A program made the position numbers and the translations under genes. From Burkholderiales bacterium (lineage in GTDB: Bacteria; Pseudomonadota; Gammaproteobacteria; Burkholderiales; SG8-39): a stretch of 38,496 nt of DNA. Below are positions 1 to 7,144 of this stretch, in pieces. The stretch lies in contig JACZJU010000134.1 of assembly GCA_014860395.1 (NCBI GenBank), forward strand, positions 1 to 38,496, read 5' to 3'. Every line of letters begins with the position of its first letter. Position 1 is the first letter of the stretch. The notes beneath the pieces were generated by a model. The model searched no databases and was not told the DNA's origin. It saw only the letters and a program-made list of their open reading frames with translations.

Positions 1-725
1 ACGGCCCAGCCCTGGTTCAATTCGCCGACGAGGTTGGAGGCCGGCGTGCGCACGTTGTCGAAGAACACTTCGCAGAATTCATCGTGTCCGGCGATGTCGC
101 GGATCGGGCGTACGGTGATTCCGGGCGTGTCCAGGGCGAGCAGCAGGAAGCTGATGCCCGCCTGTTTCTTCGCTGCCTTGTCGGTGCGCGCAAGCACGAA
201 AATATGGGTCGCATCGTGCGCCAGCGTGGTCCAGGTCTTTTGCCCGTTGATGACGAATTCATCGCCGTCGAGGTGCGCCTCGGTGTGCACGTTGGCGAGA
301 TCGGAGCCGGCGTTGGGCTCGGAATAGCCCTGACACCAGATTTCCGCGCAGTCGAGGATGGGCGGCAGGTAACGGCGGCGCTGCGCTTCGGTGCCGAAGC
401 GCATCAGTATCGGCCCGATCATAAGTATGCCGTGATCCTGGAAGCGCGCGATGCCCCAGCGCTCCATTTCCTCGAGGAAGATCAGCAGCTTCGTCGGAGA
501 CAGGCCCATGCCGCCGTATTCGCGCGGCCAGCCCGGCGCGATCCAGCCCTTGGCCGCCATGCGCAGATACCAGGATTTGTTCTCGGCCCAGCGCAGACGG
601 CGCGGCGGATAGCGCAGTTCAGCCGGGTGATTTGCTTCCACCTCGGCGCGCACGATCGCGCGGAACGCTTCGTCCGAAAGTGCGTTCCAGTCCTGTTCCT
701 GTTCGACGCCGTAGTTGATATTCAT
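1..725 (-). CDS. Acyl-CoA dehydrogenase, probable large subunit (C-terminus off the window)
   Basis: Reading leftward from an ATG at 725, the frame stays open to the edge, giving about 241 residues starting MNINYGVEQEQDWN. It contains the N-terminal and middle domains of a flavin acyl-CoA dehydrogenase: WPREYGG near residue 75, then GYSEPNAGSDLA and GQKTWTT, the beta-domain segments that contact FAD and substrate. The C-terminal domain, where the catalytic Glu would be judged, is missing. Its ATG overlaps the TGA of the upstream ACAD gene (ATGA), so the two are translationally coupled and probably form one heteromeric enzyme, as known for FadE pairs that oxidise steroid side chains. Electrons would pass to ETF. 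Substrate is unknown; the MaoC and SDR genes upstream suggest a branched or bulky acyl-CoA. Confidence 0.85.
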   Translation of the reverse strand, partial: MNINYGVEQEQDWNALSDEAFRAIVRAEVEANHPAELRYPPRRLRWAENKSWYLRMAAKGWIAPGWPREYGGMGLSPTKLLIFLEEMERWGIARFQDHGILMIGPILMRFGTEAQRRRYLPPILDCAEIWCQGYSEPNAGSDLANVHTEAHLDGDEFVINGQKTWTTLAHDATHIFVLARTDKAAKKQAGISFLLLALDTPGITVRPIRDIAGHDEFCEVFFDNVRTPASNLVGELNQGWA

Positions 726-1834
726 GGGAGTGCACTCACGCCGGCATAGCGGCTGCGGTGGGCGTTGGCATTGCCCAGCCAGGCCGAAAGCACCAGCGCG
801 TGGTTGAAGTACAGCCCGAGGTCGTATTCGTCGGTGTAGCCGATCGCGCCGTGCATCTGCAGCGCTTCCTTGCAGATGGCAAGCGCCGCCTGCGAGGCGC
901 GCGCCTTCACGCTCGATGCCGCTGCCGCGCGCCGTTCGGGCGTGCAGGCCGGATCGTCGAGTGTCGCGACCGCGGCGGCGAGCGTGGCGCGCGTCAGTTC
1001 CTTCTGGATATACATATCGACGGCGCGATGCTGCAGCGCCTGGTTGCTGCCTATGGGTTTGCCGAATTGCACGCGCGTGCGCAGGTATTCCAGCGTCATT
1101 TCCAGGGCGCAGTCCATCAGGCCGAGCAGTTCCGCGCTCGCCGCCACGAGTGCGTGGTCCAGCGCAAGCTGCAGGGCAGCGGGTGCAGTCGCGGCGCTGG
1201 CGATGCGATTTTCCGCAGGCGCGGCGACCGCATCGAATTTCAGCCGCGCGCTGGTGCTGCCGTCGGCGCGCAGCTCCGGCTCGCAGGCGAGTCCCGCGGC
1301 AGAGCGCTCTATCCAGTACAGCTCCAAACCTTGCGCCGAGCGCGCCGCAACGACGTAGCCGTCGGCGCCGGTGGTGGCGACGAAACGGCTGCTTCCATCG
1401 AGCAGCACAGCGCCGTCCTTCGCGCGCGCCTTGACTGCGCATTGCTCGGGATCCAGCCCGCCGCGCTCATCCTGCCAGGCCAGGCAGGCGATGAGCTCTC
1501 CTGCCGCGAGCTGCGGCAGCAGGCGCTGTTTCAATGCGCCGTTGTCGCCGTGGAGCAGGGCCAGGGTCGCGCTCACCGCCGAGGCGGAGTAAGGTTCGGG
1601 GCAGACGGCGCGTCCGAGCTGTTCGGCGATGATGGCGGCGGCCTCCAGGCTGAGGCCTAGGCCGCCGAATTCTTCCGGGATCAGCACGCCGAGCCAGCCC
1701 ATGTCGGCCATTTCCCCCCATCTGCTGCGCTCGAAGCCCGGATCGGCGCCGCGCAGGCGGCGCACGCGCGGCGCATCGAGTACGGCGAAGTCGGCCGCGC
1801 TGTCGCGCAGCATTCTGAGGGTGTCGTCCTGCAT
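722..1834 (-). CDS. Acyl-CoA dehydrogenase, probable non-catalytic partner subunit
   Basis: A 370-residue ACAD-family protein. I chose the ATG at 1834 (MQDDTLRMLRDSAAD) because the 41 codons before it translate the intergenic palindrome, giving the spurious string CHSERSEES. Recognisable parts are IPEEFGGLGLS, the N-terminal helical domain, and RVQFGKPIGSNQALQH plus MHGAIGYTDEY in the C-terminal domain. Where medium-chain ACADs carry catalytic Glu (YEGT), an ungapped alignment gives Leu at about residue 353 (SAWLGNA), and the IVD-type ER position is also missing. This fits an inactive subunit paired with the coupled gene at 1-725, as in alpha2beta2 FadE enzymes. The missing Glu is seen directly; the heterodimer is inferred. 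Confidence 0.85.
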   Translation of the reverse strand: MQDDTLRMLRDSAADFAVLDAPRVRRLRGADPGFERSRWGEMADMGWLGVLIPEEFGGLGLSLEAAAIIAEQLGRAVCPEPYSASAVSATLALLHGDNGALKQRLLPQLAAGELIACLAWQDERGGLDPEQCAVKARAKDGAVLLDGSSRFVATTGADGYVVAARSAQGLELYWIERSAAGLACEPELRADGSTSARLKFDAVAAPAENRIASAATAPAALQLALDHALVAASAELLGLMDCALEMTLEYLRTRVQFGKPIGSNQALQHRAVDMYIQKELTRATLAAAVATLDDPACTPERRAAAASSVKARASQAALAICKEALQMHGAIGYTDEYDLGLYFNHALVLSAWLGNANAHRSRYAGVSALP

Positions 1835-1852
1835 ATGGTTTGCCCAAAAAGC

Positions 1853-1933
1853 TGTCATTCCGAGGCCGTAGGCTGAGGAATCTGCTTTACGCCCTCGCTG
1901 AAAAGCAGATTCCTCGCTTCGCTCGGAATGACA
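1853..1933. repeat. HSERSEES-type intergenic palindrome, 81 bp
   Basis: Imperfect inverted repeat between two leftward genes. The outer arms are TGTCATTCCGAG (1853-1864) and CTCGGAATGACA (1922-1933). The inner arms are GAGGAATCTGCTTT (1875-1888) and AAAGCAGATTCCTC (1902-1915). The 10- and 6-nt segments between inner and outer arms do not pair, and the loop is 13 nt. The minus strand translates to HSERSEES, a familiar spurious peptide produced by a widespread dispersed repeat. RNA from either strand would fold into a long hairpin that could separate the MaoC and ACAD parts of the operon. Confidence 0.8.
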
Positions 1934-1966
1934 GAATTGGAATTGTTGGAGAGGCACACATGCGCA

Positions 1967-2827
1967 TTATGCGTTGATCGTGGCCACGCCGTTGTTGAGC
2001 ACCACGACATCGCGTTCGAGCACGCGCGATCGAAACAGGATGGTTTCACCGCGGTTCCACATTTCTGTGCGTATGGTCTCCCCCGGAAATACCGGCGCGG
2101 AGAAGCGCAGCGACAAGGCGGTCAGCTTCGACGGATCGTAGCCGCAGAACGTCTTCAGGATCGCATGGCCGGCGACGCCGTAACTGCACAGCCCGTGCAG
2201 GATTGGGCGAGGAAAGCCCGCGGCCTTGGCCACCGCCGGATCGGCGTGCAGCGGATTGCGGTCCGCGCACAGGCGATAGATCAGCGCCGATTGCGGCAGG
2301 GTGGGCAGGTCGCAGCTGACGTCGGGTTTGCCCTCGGGTGGCGCAGGCGGTGGAGGCGGGGCCGCGTCGCCCTTGCCAAAACCGCCGTCGCCGCGGCAGA
2401 AGGTGGTGTGCTCCAGCGTCGCCAGCAGCGCGCCGCTCGCCTTGTCGACGATGCTGCGCTCCTGGATCAGCAGCGCACCCTTGTCCTTGCCCTTGTCGAC
2501 GATGGCCTTGACGCGCATGCGCCCGATGACCGTGCCGGTCGCGGGGATGGTCTGGTGAATGCGCAGCGCCTGTTCGCCGTGGACGATTTTCACCCAGTCG
2601 ATGCCGGTCGCCGGATCCTTCACCCAGAATCCGGGGTTGGCCAGCACCACCGGCATGGTCGGCGCCGCCTTCAGGCCTTGCTCGTAGACGAACTGCAGTT
2701 GCGCTTCATCCATCGGGTCATGGCCATAGCCCACGCCCAGCGCATAGAGGATGCTGTCCTTCTCGGTGTAGGTTTGCTCGATATCGGGGAAGGGCCAGTT
2801 CTTTATCTTGTCGTAGTCGATGGGCAT
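1967..2827 (-). CDS. MaoC-family enoyl-CoA hydratase 2 (double hotdog)
   Basis: A 286-residue protein with an N-terminal hotdog domain (about 1-150), a proline-rich linker (157-164) and a C-terminal MaoC hotdog. The hydratase-2 motif is present as YRLCADRNPLHADP (184-197), with the catalytic pair Asp189 and His194; the usual Gly before the Asp is Ala. This is the layout of the R-specific hydratase 2 of peroxisomal MFE-2, which adds water to trans-2-enoyl-CoA to give (R)-3-hydroxyacyl-CoA. The SDR 48 bp upstream resembles the matching MFE-2 dehydrogenase domain, so the two genes look like a split MFE-2 acting on ACAD products. The start ATG is unambiguous. Substrate chain is not predictable. 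Confidence 0.88.
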   Translation of the reverse strand: MPIDYDKIKNWPFPDIEQTYTEKDSILYALGVGYGHDPMDEAQLQFVYEQGLKAAPTMPVVLANPGFWVKDPATGIDWVKIVHGEQALRIHQTIPATGTVIGRMRVKAIVDKGKDKGALLIQERSIVDKASGALLATLEHTTFCRGDGGFGKGDAAPPPPPAPPEGKPDVSCDLPTLPQSALIYRLCADRNPLHADPAVAKAAGFPRPILHGLCSYGVAGHAILKTFCGYDPSKLTALSLRFSAPVFPGETIRTEMWNRGETILFRSRVLERDVVVLNNGVATINA

Positions 2828-2875
2828 GAGTTTTCCATGTTGCGCGATTGAGGGCGAATCTGCGGCGTCCGGCCC

Positions 2876-3790
2876 TTAGATCGGGTCCCAGCTGAACACA
2901 TCCTGCGAGCGGTCGAGGCCGTAAAAGTCTGCCTTCATCGCGGGAATGGCATGCTCGGCGATACTCTTCGCGGTCCAGCCGCCGTCGCGATGCACCGAGC
3001 GCAGAATGCGTGGCTGGCTCATCAGGAATATTTCGTTGGCGCGCACCGCAAACACCTGGCCGGTGACGTCCTTGGCCGCATCGCTGCCGAGGTACACCGC
3101 CAGGGGCGCGATCTTGGCGGCTTCCATGGTCTTCAGCTTGTCCACGCGCGCCTTGGCTTCCGGCGTGTCGGCGGGAATCGAACCTATCATCCGGCTCCAG
3201 GCAAAAGGCGCGATGCAGTTGGAGCGCACGCTGTAGCGCGCCATGTCCATGGCGATCATTTTCGACAGCGCGGTGATGCCGAGCTTGGCCGCGCCGTAGT
3301 TGGCCTGGCCGATATTGCCTATCAGCCCCGAGGTGGAGGTCATGTGCACGTAGGCGCCCGATCCCTGCTCCTTGAAATACGTCGCCGCGGCGCGGCTGAC
3401 GTAGAACGTGCCGTTCAGGTGCACGTCGATCACCGCGCCCCATTCCTCAGGGTTCATCTTGAAGAACATGCGGTCGCGTAGGATGCCGGCGTTGTTGACG
3501 ACACAGTCGATGCGGCCGAAGTTGTCGATCGCCGCCTTGATGATGGCGTTGGCGCCCATCCAGGTAGAGACGCTGTCGGTGTTGGCCACCGCCTGTCCGC
3601 CTTTGGCGTGGATTTCGTCCACGACTTGCTGCGCCGGGCCCGCGTCCTTGCCTTCGCCGCTGACCGAAGCGCCGATGTCGTTGACCACCACCTTGGCGCC
3701 CTCGGCCGCCATCATCAACGCGAACTCCCGTCCGATGCCGCCGCCGGAACCGGTTACCACCACTACCTTGTCCTGCATCATCTGTGTCAT
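2876..3790 (-). CDS. SDR, MFE-2-like (R)-3-hydroxyacyl-CoA dehydrogenase
   Basis: A 304-residue short-chain dehydrogenase. Visible features are the cofactor motif TGSGGGIG (13-20), an NNAG (99-102), catalytic Ser152, Tyr165 and Lys169 (NYGAAK), and a C-terminal extension of about 50 residues beyond a normal SDR. The phrases GQANYGAAKLG and VVVNDIG are typical of the dehydrogenase part of peroxisomal multifunctional enzyme 2, so NAD-dependent oxidation of 3-hydroxyacyl-CoA is the likely reaction. It is the first gene of the leftward operon SDR-MaoC-ACAD-ACAD; a thiolase would be expected beyond the left edge. Its promoter region carries the paired palindromes described at 3914-3950. Confidence 0.87.
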   Translation of the reverse strand: MTQMMQDKVVVVTGSGGGIGREFALMMAAEGAKVVVNDIGASVSGEGKDAGPAQQVVDEIHAKGGQAVANTDSVSTWMGANAIIKAAIDNFGRIDCVVNNAGILRDRMFFKMNPEEWGAVIDVHLNGTFYVSRAAATYFKEQGSGAYVHMTSTSGLIGNIGQANYGAAKLGITALSKMIAMDMARYSVRSNCIAPFAWSRMIGSIPADTPEAKARVDKLKTMEAAKIAPLAVYLGSDAAKDVTGQVFAVRANEIFLMSQPRILRSVHRDGGWTAKSIAEHAIPAMKADFYGLDRSQDVFSWDPI

Positions 3791-3871
3791 GCTTGGTGCC
3801 TCGATGTTTGAGTGTTGAATGGAGAACTGAATTCGGTGATCCGTCTGTCAGGCTTTGCGCTGGAAGTATGT

Positions 3872-3877
3872 ACTATA
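3872..3877 (-). promoter_or_regulatory. Possible -10 of the SDR operon
   Basis: On the minus strand the hexamer reads TATAGT (one mismatch to TATAAT), with a poor -35 (TTTCCG) 17 bp upstream. Transcription would start near 3865, 75 bp before the SDR start codon. The palindromes would then lie at about -57 and -77, a position compatible with activation. Weak evidence. Confidence 0.3.
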
Positions 3878-3913
3878 TGCTCGCGGCGCCGCAGCGGAAA
3901 CTGAAAGTTTGCA

Positions 3914-3950
3914 TTTTCACATAGGTGAAAAAAGTTTATCATATGTGAAA
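3914..3950. promoter_or_regulatory. Paired operator palindromes, probably IclR-type
   Basis: Site 1 (3914-3931) is a perfect 18-bp palindrome, TTTTCAC-ATAG-GTGAAAA. Site 2 (3935-3950) is the degenerate copy TTTATC-ATAT-GTGAAA. Their centres are exactly 20 bp apart, two helical turns. On the plus strand they coincide with a possible promoter: -35 TTTTCA (3914-3919), 17-bp spacer, -10 TATCAT (3937-3942). The same motif pair with the same 20-bp spacing lies at the start of the IclR gene (18636-18672), so that regulator is the obvious candidate ligand. The sites sit between the leftward SDR operon and the rightward TRAP operon. Confidence 0.65.
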
Positions 3951-4020
3951 ATGTGAATCTTACGCGAAACGCCACTCCCCATCCAGGCCAAGCCCCCTGC
4001 CAAACAAGCTTGCAGCAGCA

Positions 4021-4104
4021 CTGAACGCACGATCCGTCGCCGTGGTGGGCGCCTCAGACAATCCGCATAAAGTCGGTGGGCGGCCCATCCTGTTCATGCT
4101 CTGA
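4021..4104 (+). pseudogene. Remnant of an ADP-forming acyl-CoA synthetase (CoA-binding domain start)
   Basis: Plus-strand translation from CTG 4021 gives LNARSVAVVGASDNPHKVGG followed by RPILFML and a TGA at 4102-4104. This is the opening beta-strand and Gly-rich CoA-binding loop of the ADP-forming acetyl-CoA synthetase / acyl-CoA ligase family, normally followed by several hundred more residues. The frame is open upstream to about 3949 but has no start codon with an SD, and nothing of the rest of the domain is recognisable downstream. It is therefore best read as a deletion scar. A CoA ligase would fit an operon that imports and activates an organic acid. Confidence 0.68.
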
Positions 4105-4161
4105 TTTACGCGCGTCACTCCTTTGTCCACCATTTTTTTGTCCGAAAGCAATACAATCAGG

Positions 4162-4173
4162 CTGGTGCACCAG
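4162..4173. promoter_or_regulatory. 12-bp palindrome CTGGTGCACCAG
   Basis: A perfect palindrome just downstream of a TACAAT hexamer (4152-4157) that could be a -10, and 18 bp before a small ORF that leads into dctM. TGGT...ACCA half-sites are typical of FadR-subfamily GntR regulators. No GntR gene is in the window, and no good -35 accompanies the TACAAT. Tentative. Confidence 0.3.
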
Positions 4174-4190
4174 ACAGTAAGCGGGGAGAG

Positions 4191-4277
4191 ATGAAACGAT
4201 TCAACGTCAAAGCAGCGTTCGCCTGCATCCCGAGTCCGGATAGCGCCCAAGCGCTTCGACTGTCGGGCGCGCAGTGA
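4191..4277 (+). CDS. Small ORF (28 aa) coupled to dctM
   Basis: ATG at 4191 is preceded by a strong ribosome-binding stretch, GCGGGGAGAG, and encodes 28 residues starting MKRFNVKAAFACIPSP. Its TGA (4275-4277) overlaps the GTG start of dctM (4274-4276). The dctM start has no good SD of its own, so it may depend on translation of this ORF. No family is recognised. It may be a leader peptide or the fused ends of a deleted gene, given the synthetase remnant just upstream. Confidence 0.4.
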   Translation: MKRFNVKAAFACIPSPDSAQALRLSGAQ

Positions 4278-5569
4278 TCGAACCCGCGATCGTCGTCGTC
4301 ATCCTGCTGCTTCTGATCGGCATCGGCGCGCCGATCTTCCTCGCGCTGGGCGCCGCCGGTCTGACCGGTCTGTACATGGCGCGCGGCAGCCTGGCCTTTT
4401 TCTTCGCGCCGACTTCATTCTTCGGTCAGCTCAATTCTTTCGAACTGATCGCGCTGCCCTTGTTCATCCTGATGGGCAATTTTCTCGGCGCGACTCCGGT
4501 CGGCGCGAATCTGTTCCGCGCGGCCGCTCTGTGGCTGCAATGGCTGCGCGGCGGACTGGCGATCGCCACCGTCGGCGCTTCGGCCATCTTCGGCGCGGTC
4601 AGCGGGGTCAGCGTCGCCGGCGTCGCCGCGGTCGGATCGATCGCGGTGCCCGAGATGCTGAAGCACGGCTACAACCGGCGCCTGGCCGCGGGCAGCGTTA
4701 CAAGTTCCGGCGCGCTCGCGATGCTGATTCCCCCCAGCGTCCCGTTCATCATCTACGGCGCGATGTCGGGCGTCTCGGTCGCGGCCCTGTTCATCGGGGG
4801 GCTGGTGCCGGGAATCGCACTGGCGTTGGCGCTTTCGATATTCATCTACCTGCGCGTGCTCGCCAACCCGGCGCTGGCGCCCGCCGATACCACTTCGGTC
4901 TACACCTGGGGCGAGCGCTTTCGCGCGCTCGGCGGCATCTGGCACGCGCTGATGCTGGTCGCGATCGTCCTCGGCGCGATCTACTCGGGCGTCGCCACGC
5001 CGACCGAATCCGCCGCGTTCGGCGCGGCCGGCGCATGCTTTATTGCCGGCGCCATTTTCCGCACCCTGGACCGCAAGACGCTGATGGAGGTTCTCGCATC
5101 GAGCGTGAAAGTTTCGGGCTCGATACTGCTCATCATCGGCTGCGCAAAGATCTTCGGCGACTACCTCAACCTCGTGCGCCTGCCGGAAATCATCACGGAA
5201 GCGCTGATCGCGACCGCGCTGCCGTCCTGGGCCATCCTGACTGTTGTGATGCTGGCGCTGGTGATGCTGGGCATGCTGGTCGATGGCGTGTCGCTGATCG
5301 TGGTGACCACGCCCATCCTGCTGCCGTTGATCACCGCGCTCGGCTACGATCCCCTGTGGTTCGGCATCATCCTCGTGATGAACCTCGAAATCGCCGTGGT
5401 GACGCCGCCGGTGGGCCTCAACATCTACGCACTGCGCGGGGTGTGTCCGATGCTCTCGGTCGAAGAGATCATCGTCGGCGTGATGCCCTTCGTCGCCGTG
5501 CAGTTCGCGATGCTTATGTTGTTCGTGCTTTTCCCGGGAATCAGCCTCTGGCTGCCCAGTCTGTTCTGA
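4274..5569 (+). CDS. dctM: TRAP transporter large permease, DctM
   Basis: A 431-residue, very hydrophobic protein with about 12 membrane segments. It begins MIEPAIVVVILLLLIGIGAP and ends in the typical GISLWLPSLF. Family landmarks are GAVSGVSVAGVAAVGSIAVP, the IPPSVPFIIYGAMSGVS segment and VVTPPVGLNIYALRG near the C-terminus. It forms the ion-coupled membrane channel of a TRAP transporter together with the DctQ and DctP genes downstream. The start is a GTG overlapping the small upstream ORF. Gene order M-P-Q is less common than P-Q-M. The substrate is probably an organic acid activated by the CoA-transferase later in the operon. Confidence 0.93.
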   Translation: MIEPAIVVVILLLLIGIGAPIFLALGAAGLTGLYMARGSLAFFFAPTSFFGQLNSFELIALPLFILMGNFLGATPVGANLFRAAALWLQWLRGGLAIATVGASAIFGAVSGVSVAGVAAVGSIAVPEMLKHGYNRRLAAGSVTSSGALAMLIPPSVPFIIYGAMSGVSVAALFIGGLVPGIALALALSIFIYLRVLANPALAPADTTSVYTWGERFRALGGIWHALMLVAIVLGAIYSGVATPTESAAFGAAGACFIAGAIFRTLDRKTLMEVLASSVKVSGSILLIIGCAKIFGDYLNLVRLPEIITEALIATALPSWAILTVVMLALVMLGMLVDGVSLIVVTTPILLPLITALGYDPLWFGIILVMNLEIAVVTPPVGLNIYALRGVCPMLSVEEIIVGVMPFVAVQFAMLMLFVLFPGISLWLPSLF

Positions 5570-5595
5570 CGCAAACCACAATAAAGGAGATGACC

Positions 5596-6639
5596 ATGAC
5601 GATCAATCGACGCGACTTCCTTCGGCTTTCCGGTACCACCGCCGGCGCTGCCTTCCTCGGCGGATTTGCGCCGACCGTGGCGCATGCTGCGACCCGCATG
5701 ACCGGGGTGACCTATCTGCCGCAATCCTACAAGGCACTGTCCTTCGGTTCCAACGGCTTCGTCGAGCATCTGAAGAAGAATGCAGCCAAGGCGGTGCAGG
5801 TCGATTTTTTCGATTCCGGCAAGCTGTTGAAGGCGGACGAGCAGCTGCCCGCGCTGCGCAGCGGCAACATCGACTTCATGTTCCACACCACCTCTTACAT
5901 CACCCGCTCGGTGCCCATCCTCGGCATTACCGGGCTGCCGGGCGTGGTGGAGGAACTGTACGAGCATCCGGAGCGCATCAAGATGGGATCACCGCTGTTT
6001 GCGCTGATCAATGAGCAGCTGGCCAAGGACGATCTCTACATGCTGAGCATGGGCGGCGGCATACTCGAGCCGGAGTATCTGTGGAGCACGAAGTCCGCGA
6101 CGATCGAGTCGCTCGATGCGATCAAGGGCAAGCGCGTGCGCGTGGTCAGCTTCGAGGCCACCGGCGTGATGGAGAAGTTCGGCGCCGCCGCAGTCCGCGT
6201 TCCGTCCTCCGAGCTCTATCTGGCGATGCAGCGCGGCACCGTCGATGCGGCGGTGGCGAACATCTCGACCATCATCGGCCGCAGCCTGCAGGAACAGTGC
6301 GGCGGGTGTTACCGCCTGCCGATCACCGCGTACGGTATCGGCGTGTTCGTGCAGAAAAGCCGCTGGGAGAAGCGCCCGCCCGAGGTGCGTGCCGGGATGG
6401 AAGCCGCGGCTGCGTGGTTCGACGCCGAATCGGCCAAGGAGGCGAACGCGAAGATTTATCCGAACGAGTTCTGGCCCAAGGTGAAGGCTGCCGGGGTCAA
6501 GATCGTCGAACCGTCGAAGGCCGACATCGCCCGGCTCGACACGGCCGGCGAGGCGGTGCGCGCCGCGTGGATCTCGCAGGTCGGCGCCGACGTCGGCAAG
6601 AAAGCCATCGCCCTGGCACTCGGGCAGGCAAAGAGCTAA
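5596..6639 (+). CDS. dctP: TRAP transporter substrate-binding protein, DctP (Tat-exported)
   Basis: A 347-residue periplasmic binding protein. Of two in-frame ATGs (5590, 5596) I prefer 5596, which leaves a 6-nt gap after AAAGGAG (5583-5589). The N-terminus NRRDFLRLSG is a twin-arginine signal, with cleavage likely after AHA (AHA-ATRMTG), so the protein is exported folded. The DctP fold shows in AALRSGNIDFMFHTTSYI, LDAIKGKRVRV and the binding-site region around SELYLAMQRGTVDAAVANIS, which usually precedes the Arg-containing ligand clamp. It delivers an unknown carboxylate to DctQM, 26 bp after dctM. Confidence 0.92.
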   Translation: MTINRRDFLRLSGTTAGAAFLGGFAPTVAHAATRMTGVTYLPQSYKALSFGSNGFVEHLKKNAAKAVQVDFFDSGKLLKADEQLPALRSGNIDFMFHTTSYITRSVPILGITGLPGVVEELYEHPERIKMGSPLFALINEQLAKDDLYMLSMGGGILEPEYLWSTKSATIESLDAIKGKRVRVVSFEATGVMEKFGAAAVRVPSSELYLAMQRGTVDAAVANISTIIGRSLQEQCGGCYRLPITAYGIGVFVQKSRWEKRPPEVRAGMEAAAAWFDAESAKEANAKIYPNEFWPKVKAAGVKIVEPSKADIARLDTAGEAVRAAWISQVGADVGKKAIALALGQAKS

Positions 6640-6642
6640 ATC

Positions 6643-7140
6643 ATGGGCGCCGCCGTGGCCCTGTTCACAAGGCTGATCCAGGCGCTCAATATCGTCGGAC
6701 AGGTCGTGCTCGCTTTCATGGTGATCACGATCTGCTACGACTCGGTGATGCGTTACGGCTTCGGCGCGCCCACGTCCTGGAGCCTGGAGGTCAATACGTT
6801 TCTGATCATCTATATAGCGGCGATGACCGCGGCGGACGTTCAGCGCGGGGATGGCCATATCCGCATCACTTTTTTCGCCTCACGCACCGGGCCCGGCACG
6901 CAGCGCGCGATCCGTGCCGTGATCGGGCTGGTGGGCGCGGCGTTCTGCGGGATCATGGCATGGCGCGGCGGTCTGTTGACGCTGCAGGCGGCGGAGTATG
7001 GCGAACGCGTGTCGTCGAGCTTCGGCACGCCCACGGCTTTGCCGTACGCCATGCTGCCGATCGGCTTCGGCGCGCTGGCAATTCAGTTTCTGCTGGAAGC
7101 GTTAGCTGCCTGCCGGCAGGTATTGAAACGGAGTAATTGA
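6643..7140 (+). CDS. dctQ: TRAP transporter small permease, DctQ
   Basis: A 165-residue membrane protein with four predicted helices. DctQ hallmarks are VMRYGFGAPTSWSLEVNTF in the first third and a C-terminal hydrophobic helix ending before VLKRSN. It starts 3 bp after the dctP stop and completes the transporter. DctQ pairs with DctM in the inner membrane and docks DctP. The gene ends 4 bp before the CaiB gene, so transport and CoA activation appear co-translated. Confidence 0.9.
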   Translation: MGAAVALFTRLIQALNIVGQVVLAFMVITICYDSVMRYGFGAPTSWSLEVNTFLIIYIAAMTAADVQRGDGHIRITFFASRTGPGTQRAIRAVIGLVGAAFCGIMAWRGGLLTLQAAEYGERVSSSFGTPTALPYAMLPIGFGALAIQFLLEALAACRQVLKRSN

Positions 7141-7144
7141 AGTC

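Noticed and set aside
1835..1957. N-terminal extension of the ACAD subunit (41 codons)
   Set aside because: It translates the intergenic palindrome into a HSERSEES string; the family N-terminus begins at 1834.
3960..4250. 96-codon minus-strand frame in the divergent region
   Set aside because: The plus strand of the same stretch carries the recognisable CoA-ligase remnant, and the minus peptide resembles nothing.
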